64,000 nt of DNA, from the NCBI GenBank assembly GCA_001600095.1, contig BCIX01000006.1, forward strand, positions 992,001 to 1,056,000. Reading direction: 5' to 3'. Both the position numbers and the translations under genes were made by a program. Below, in pieces: positions 58,809 through 64,000 of this stretch (position 1 is its first letter; every line of letters starts with the position of its first letter). The stretch is from Bullera alba (taxonomy: Eukaryota > Basidiomycota > Tremellomycetes > Tremellales > Bulleraceae). Below the pieces are notes generated by a model, which had not been told where the DNA came from, ran no database searches, and saw nothing but the letters and a program-made list of their open reading frames with translations.

Positions 58809-60234
58809 AAGCTCGGGGAATGGTGCCCATACGGGCGAAGTGGTGGGGACGAAGATACTTCCCAGCTTAGCGCTTGAGTCGTGCATCGATAGAGCATGCT
58901 GGATAGTGAATGGTGATGACTTCCAAGGCTATCCTGAGAGAGTGGCTTGGTTCTGATGACTCCGACGGCGCTGAACTGAGCCGAACGGGTATGCGTTAGT
59001 CTTTGAGTCTCGCCGATGCTGCTATCTCTCAGTGGGAGCGGGCTCAATCTATGCCATATCCTTTTCGGCAGTCTCACTTTCGAGTCCGCTAAAATTGACC
59101 TCTCACGACTCGCAGTCTAGTAAGTCGTTTCAGATTCCATAGTCCAACAAAGTCCTCTTCCCTCATTGGTTCTCGCAATTGGAACCGCAGTCTTGGACAC
59201 ATGGTCCCTGTGATTAGGCGTTGATGCGATGAGCTTGAACGGGACGAAGGGGGCACGCTGGCTAGAAGCTGTAGAATACCAGACGACTGCTCGATGACTC
59301 GAGGACTCGAAGACGAGCGGACAGAAGCCAATCGACTTTCGTATAATGGGGGGACGAAACAGATTTGCCCTTACCCGTCCACATGCAGCTTGTCGCTGAT
59401 CGTGGGAAACCGAATTGCGAACGCTGATACTGCACCCCGCTGCACTGGGCCGCAGCAGCCGGTAGCCAGCAAGGCAGTGCACGTGCACGTGCAGTCCACC
59501 CAGTACTAACGTGGACTACTCTGCATAATTTACAAAATTCCGGTTCCGAGGACACACAGCTCGCCTGCACGGCCGGGCTCGCTTTCACTGAAGGTGCCCC
59601 CCTTTTTGCAGACGTGGTAGTGCGATCCGACCGCCATACCCTTCCATGATCGAAGTATCGAGATTTCCACCGCACAGCATCCACAGGCACGACACACGCG
59701 GGCAACACGCGGGATGCCAGTGACTTATGCCTTCCGGGCCGATCTGGAATCCAATTTAACCAGACCGAAAACGTTTCACTGCGGTTGAGATCTCAATATG
59801 CTCGCACGGCCAGAGGATCTTGCGTACGTCCCGGCTATGAGATGCGACCGATAGCAGATCCCTGGGAAACGGAGCGCATGCCTCATAAGCTCGAGGTACT
59901 GCGCGTCGACCGCTGTCTTCCATCCGATCTTCGCACCAACGTCGAACCGTCGACGAAATGACACGAGAATGGACCGTACGACATGGTTACCCACCCACTC
60001 GAGGGGACCTTGGCGTCGGTCCTGTGGGTCCGAACATGGATCCAATCGAGCGAGCACTAGAGACCATATTGGATGGTCCGGATCTGACCCATGCGATGGG
60101 GTTACGATATCAACGCACGTGGCGAGCTGATTCGCGAGAAGCGATACCATGCCATCTTCCATTCCATCCTCAACATTGTCTACCTCATATTGTGGCAAAT
60201 GAACCACCTCATCAACCGCGTGAAGGCAATGTAG
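58809..60234. other. intergenic / upstream of second orphan
   Basis: 1426 bp. Several short frames on both strands lack support. A plus-strand frame at about 59958-60298 reads MDPIERALETILDGPDLTHA in part and could hold a 5' exon of the orphan at 60241, but no join was convincing. Confidence 0.4.
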
Positions 60235-60240
60235 TACCAA

Positions 60241-60673
60241 ATGGACATGATGGACATGATGGAGGTCGAAGAGATGTGCCGACAAACCGACGATGCTGAG
60301 CCTCTGAGCCTGGAGGACTCATCAGTGGAAGATTCATCGGACTCCGCAAATGAGGACGAGAGACGCATGTATTTCCTTAATCAGACGGAAAGGAGAATCG
60401 TAAATCGGTTGCGCAGGAAGGAGGCTCTAGCGCGTCAAGCAAAAGCGACATGCCCAAGTGAGTGTTCGAAACTCTCTTGACACGCATAGGCTGACGCCGC
60501 TTCGATGACCAGTTGAGGGAGCAGCTAGCCCTGTCCCGTCTTTTCGGACCTCCCGGGGGCAGCCTTCTACCTGCCAAGCGGGTCCCTCAACACCGAAGCG
60601 ACGTCTCACGGAGACAATATCTGACAGCGACCGAAGGCAGACACAGCGTAGGAGCTGTCGATTGAAAGAGTGA
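60241..60673 (+). CDS. orphan acidic/basic protein D
   Basis: Exons 60241-60457 and 60513-60673; 125 aa as written. An acceptor-like GTAG ends at 60234, so the true first exon may lie upstream. The first exon has an acidic Met/Glu/Ser-rich start and the helical stretch RRMYFLNQTERRIVNRLRRK. The second ends STPKRRLTETISDSDRRQTQ and RRSCRLKE, a likely nuclear-localisation type basic tail. If repeat R2 (60670-61152) is spliced as an intron, the stop is removed and the frame continues to 61375, adding FHATITEPYGRVYQRPFLLG and a Cys-containing end (199 codons in total). No family is recognised. Confidence 0.4.
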
Positions 60674-61152
60674 GTACTTCCTCCTACGGAATGCTTGCTG
60701 GGATCGGGAAGTCCCGATCTTGATTCAGTCCTGTTGTACGTGGTGCTCTGAATAAGGGGCTCAGTGGCCGGTGCTGCTGAGAGCAAGTCGGCAGGAGGAG
60801 GGATACATCCTGTGTATACCCAATTTCTGCCGATTTGGTCCGCCTATTGCAGCATGGGCACTGTCAGGATGGGGCCTTCTCACTCCACTTCTTCGTCTGG
60901 TGGTAATACGCCTCGTCTCTGACTCAGTCCTATGGACTGTATACCCCAAGGGACGCCTTGGGGCAACAGCTCACATGTGTCAAGCCGGGTAAGGAGTTAT
61001 TCCACGATTCCTTTCCCGAGGAGACCTCCGCTTTTGGAGCGATCAGTCAGAGTCGGCGGCGTATTTTCACTTGACTCTCGTTCCCCGCTTGGAGCCGTTC
61101 CTAGCGGATACGAGATGAAAAGGACCTGCCGGGTTGCGCTGACGCCTGGCAG
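60670..61152 (+). repeat. intron-shaped dispersed repeat, copy R2
   Basis: 483 bp, begins GTGAGTACTTCCTCC at the end of orphan D and ends GCGCTGACGCCTGGCAG. The last 17 bases are identical to the end of R1. Splicing it out keeps an open frame. Confidence 0.65.
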
Positions 61153-61375
61153 TTTTCATGCTACCATCACCGAACCATATGGTCGAGTCTACCAGAGACC
61201 TTTCCTCCTCGGCTCTACTACACCACTTGTCACGGCCCGTCACTTCGCCTCCCAGGGCTATCGAGATTGTGGTCAACCTGGCAGCTCAAGTTTCCTGTCC
61301 AGTGGTGCTACCGCCGCGAATATTGCACATTACGTCTGTACACGTTATGAAAGTACCTGTCCACCTCATTCGTAG
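61153..61375 (+). other. open segment after R2, possible exon 3 of orphan D
   Basis: 223 nt in frame with orphan D if R2 is removed. It reads GSTTPLVTARHFASQGYRDC and ends TRYESTCPPHS before TAG. The related relic after R3 supports past coding use. Confidence 0.35.
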
Positions 61376-61764
61376 TGACACTATATCGTGAGGTATCCCG
61401 AAACCCTTTGGCTAACCTGCTGTGACGGAATTGGCAACACACGTTGTACCTACGATAATGTGTCCGTGTAAGGCCGCGCCGTGCTGCAGGCTACGCTGAT
61501 GCAGCATTGACGGTCTACATAAGTTTTGAGGGAGGTATATGAAAGGATGAGTCCCGTCTAATCCCCTTCCTACGTCTCCCTCAAACATCTCGGAGCAGGT
61601 GGCAAGATGAATGGGCTGCCGCCGGAGGGTGACGCTCTTCATCTGACTGGCTCTCGCCCTCGCATCGGAAGTGATCATACCGCATTACTCCATTCGGTAT
61701 TAGTTCATCCGCCCCCTCACAACCCAAGCCCCTGTCCAGCCTCAATCCTTCGCTTCCCTACGTA
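61376..61764. other. intergenic upstream of paralogue B
   Basis: 389 bp, presumed promoter of paralogue B. No motif was recognised. Confidence 0.45.
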
Positions 61765-62706
61765 ATGCCCGACGCAATATCCACATCCTCCCGAGATGAC
61801 GAGGCCACCGCACCGCTGCTGGATGCCGATTCGCAGACCGGAGAGCCTGAACTCGATTCACGACTGGGAACTTCAGCAATACCGACTGATACACCCCCAC
61901 CATACCTGTACGCTCAGCCCGGCGACCAGGCAGGAATCGAGCTGGAGGATCTCAATGACTCCAACCGTAACCGTCGTGACCTTGACATTGAGGCTCAGAC
62001 AAATGCCACTTCGTTCCCCCCCAGCTTGACCCGAAGGGCACGGAACAAGTGGAGTTCACTTAGTGGAGGGACCAAGACCGCATTGAGTGTAGCTGGGATA
62101 CTGGGAGGTCTGACCATAGCAGCTCTGACTGGCGTAGGGATCAGCCACGACACCAAAATCTACATCAATGCTCCACCTGGGTACGAGCTGACCGCAATTG
62201 AGCCTAGTTGGAGCTCCATACTTCCCATTGTCGAGAGCGAATCTGATCTGAGGCGTTCGAGATATTCCGTCAGTGTCCCAGAAAACTCCCTCCTACAACT
62301 GTCAGCAGCGGATTGGCAAGGTCACCAAATACAGGTAACCCATATATCGTGAACTTACTGAGATCCAAAGCTGAACTTTAGGTCTGTGTAGTTTGGGATC
62401 AAGACAGCTGACGGCGTCTGGTCGTTTGGGCCATGGGGAACACACCCAGAATTCACTATCTTGCCAGAAGAGCAGAAGGTTTACATCAGTACTCACACTC
62501 CATGGATTCCGTTTGGCTGGGTGAGTAGTTGGTAAGGGGATCTTTACTGCGGTCGATCGAACTGACCAGCATGTTACGAATAGGATGACGCCGAGTCCAA
62601 GAATACTTGCAAGTACCGAGGTCCCGGAGAGTCAGAGCTGGGAGATCTGCTTAAAATCGAAGAGTATCCCGGCGTGTCGTATCGATGTCGTTTGGTCCAG
62701 CCTTAG
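61765..62706 (+). CDS. orphan single-pass membrane protein, paralogue B
   Basis: Exons 61765-62334, 62392-62520 and 62584-62706; 273 aa. The cytosolic head (~110 aa) is acidic with EATAPLLDADSQ, an acidic di-leucine motif of the AP-3/vacuolar sorting type, and GIELEDLNDSN. One span follows (ALSVAGILGGLTIAALTGVG). The lumenal part has KIYINAPPGYELTAIEPSW, then ADGVWSFGPWGTHPEFTILP and TCKYRGPGESELGDLL with CRLVQP at the end; its two cysteines could pair. Orientation as type II is inferred from the basic/acidic balance and the sorting motif. A and C share all blocks. Both introns are phase 0. There is no match to a family I know. Confidence 0.7.
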
Positions 62707-63359
62707 CCAATCTTGGAGTTATCAAGAAGGTCAACGACAAGACTCGTGAGGCGGAAAAGACATGACATGGGTGTTCGGGAGCTTGAAGCTGGCTGCTGTT
62801 GCGAATCTCTCGTGCAGGCCCAGGGGACGTCAGCGGGATGCTCTCCGAGGAAGGGTTGGGCGCAATGTCGGAGGGAAGGGATTTGGCCATCTGTCATCAT
62901 GGTTCATGAGACACGTCCCACGAGATAAGCCTGCACGAGCACTTCTCGTTTCGTCTTGATGTCCTTTGTACGATGGCATGACGACGGACTAGTACCGACT
63001 GCATACCGGTGATATCCTCCTCCTACTCGGCTGATAAGCAAAGCAGCTTGCCAGCTACCTCTGCTCTGACGCTTCAGCAGCAGCCTGGCCGCCTGGCGCA
63101 AAAAGCGACGAGAGAACCTTTCATGATCAGCGCGGTATCAGCGTGTCTTTCGAAAATCCCGGCAGCAAAGGATCGTGAATCTCAAACGAAAGCGAACCTT
63201 TGACGACCTCCTTGCCTGCAAAATCGCGCGTGCGTCAGGCTTCTTGGGGGTGACGTCTGAAAGCTGCGTGATAGGCTATAAAGGGTCAGCTTCAAACCTG
63301 ATACCACATCCTCGCCACCACTCAGCTATCATCGTTTGACCGAAGCACCTTCTTGCACC
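62707..63359. other. intergenic between paralogues B and C
   Basis: 653 bp with no supported frame. It should hold the promoter of paralogue C. Confidence 0.45.
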
Positions 63360-64000
63360 ATGACGTCCAATGCCACCTACCATCAACTCTCTCCAGGTTC
63401 GCAAGACGGAGAAGACGATCGTCAAGCGGATGATGCTCCTCTACTGGGAGAAGACGTAACCGAGAGAGACCCCGACTTCGTTCTACACGCTGATGAGGTA
63501 GAAATGTCAGTGCTGACCTCAGAAGGCCGCAACGCAGAGCCAGACTTGGAGACAGGACAATCGTCCAGTAGAACCGCCAGGCCGAGCCCTCGTGACCGAG
63601 TAACCAATTGGTGGAGTCGAGCCCCAGTGCCCACCAGGCTTGGATCTGCCGCACTGGGGGTGCTTGGGTGTTTGTCTCTCACCCTACCCAGTCTCATCGA
63701 GATGCTTGACAAGACACAGGTGACGGTCATTGTCCCGGCGGAATACAACACCATTGAAGTCGATAGCAATTACAATCAAGACCATCTCACCTGGAATACT
63801 GAGCGGAAGGGTCAGAGTCTTGTCCGCCACTTCGAGCTGCCCCGTTCCCGTGGTCACGAGGTCGAAGTGACTGTTGAGGATGCCGAAGGAAACAAGATCG
63901 AGGTCGGTAACGATGACTTGGAAATCCGTTCCCCGATGATTTGTACTGACGAAGTTGTTGATAGCTCGGTGTTGCTCTCTCGGAGGGTATTTGGAGCGCG
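63360..64000 (+). CDS. orphan single-pass membrane protein, paralogue C (3' truncated by window)
   Basis: Exons 63360-63902 and 63965 to beyond 64000. The head holds DDAPLLGEDVTERDPD (acidic di-leucine) and DEVEMSVLTSEG, aligned with EIEMSDLT of A. The span is LGSAALGVLGCLSLTLPSLI. The lumenal start KTQVTVIVPAEYNTIEVDSN aligns with A and B, and after the phase-0 intron LGVALSEGIWSA matches GIKTADGVWSF (B) and VRVDNGKWSL (A). The intron donor is GTCGGT, weaker than usual. The Cys module expected in the last exon lies outside the window. Confidence 0.68.
   Translation, partial: MTSNATYHQLSPGSQDGEDDRQADDAPLLGEDVTERDPDFVLHADEVEMSVLTSEGRNAEPDLETGQSSSRTARPSPRDRVTNWWSRAPVPTRLGSAALGVLGCLSLTLPSLIEMLDKTQVTVIVPAEYNTIEVDSNYNQDHLTWNTERKGQSLVRHFELPRSRGHEVEVTVEDAEGNKIEVGNDDLEIRSPMICTDEVVDSSVLLSRRVFGA

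Noticed and set aside
59776..60285. Histidine-rich minus-strand frame of 169 codons
   Set aside because: Antisense to the better supported orphan D exon; the His runs come from repeated ATGGACATGATGG.
1..64000. Bacterial-type features (operons, CRISPR arrays, ribosome binding sites, origin)
   Set aside because: Intron structure and gene families show this is fungal nuclear DNA; no spaced direct-repeat array was found.

Overview
This 64 kb window reads as nuclear DNA of a basidiomycetous yeast or fungus, most likely a tremellomycete (Cryptococcus/Kwoniella-type). The genes are packed close together and have many short introns, mostly 45-110 nt, with GTGAGT-like donors and CTGAC/CTAAC branch points. 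The gene set includes the light regulator WC-2 (BWC2), Trs65, an Arp10-like actin and a GDXG-family esterase. I rebuilt exon structures by hand from reading frames and splice signals and checked each join for frame. Species cannot be fixed from sequence reading alone.

Layout. 0-21.9 kb is core genome: a 5'-truncated glycogen-targeting PP1 subunit (CBM21), a REEP/HVA22 ER protein, a DMT-superfamily transporter, a WW-domain protein diverging from BWC2, ARP10 diverging from RRP5, then TRS65. 22.1-25.3 kb is a small accessory island: one secreted Cys-containing protein and a tandem pair of orphan genes whose upstream regions are also duplicated. 25.7-54.9 kb is core again: cytosolic asparaginyl-tRNA synthetase, an HSL-like esterase, BFR1, an isochorismatase-like hydrolase, an ER-resident Hsp90 with a signal peptide and HDEL tail, the splicing factor SYF1, a GH18 chitinase, a Gln-rich chromatin-like protein, ATX1, ERV2 and a 1140-residue Ser/Pro-rich orphan.

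54.9-64 kb is the unusual part. It holds three tandem paralogues (57.9, 61.8 and 63.4 kb) of an unrecognised single-pass membrane protein: acidic N-terminus with di-leucine motifs, one membrane span, and a lumenal domain ending in a conserved cysteine-containing module. They are interleaved with a second orphan gene (60.2 kb) and with three copies of a ~450-630 bp repeat. Each repeat copy starts with a splice-donor sequence and ends at, or just after, a branch-point/acceptor-like sequence. Decayed copies of the second orphan lie around those repeats. One membrane paralogue carries a frame break.

How the genes fit together: most core genes are unrelated housekeeping functions (rRNA processing, splicing, translation, dynactin, TRAPP traffic, ER folding and oxidation). 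ERV2 and the ER Hsp90 both serve the secretory pathway that would make the chitinase, the secreted small protein and the membrane orphans. The six orphan genes of the two accessory islands share a phase-0 intron in a similar sequence context, which raises the possibility of one fast-evolving surface/lumenal family. That link is my inference.
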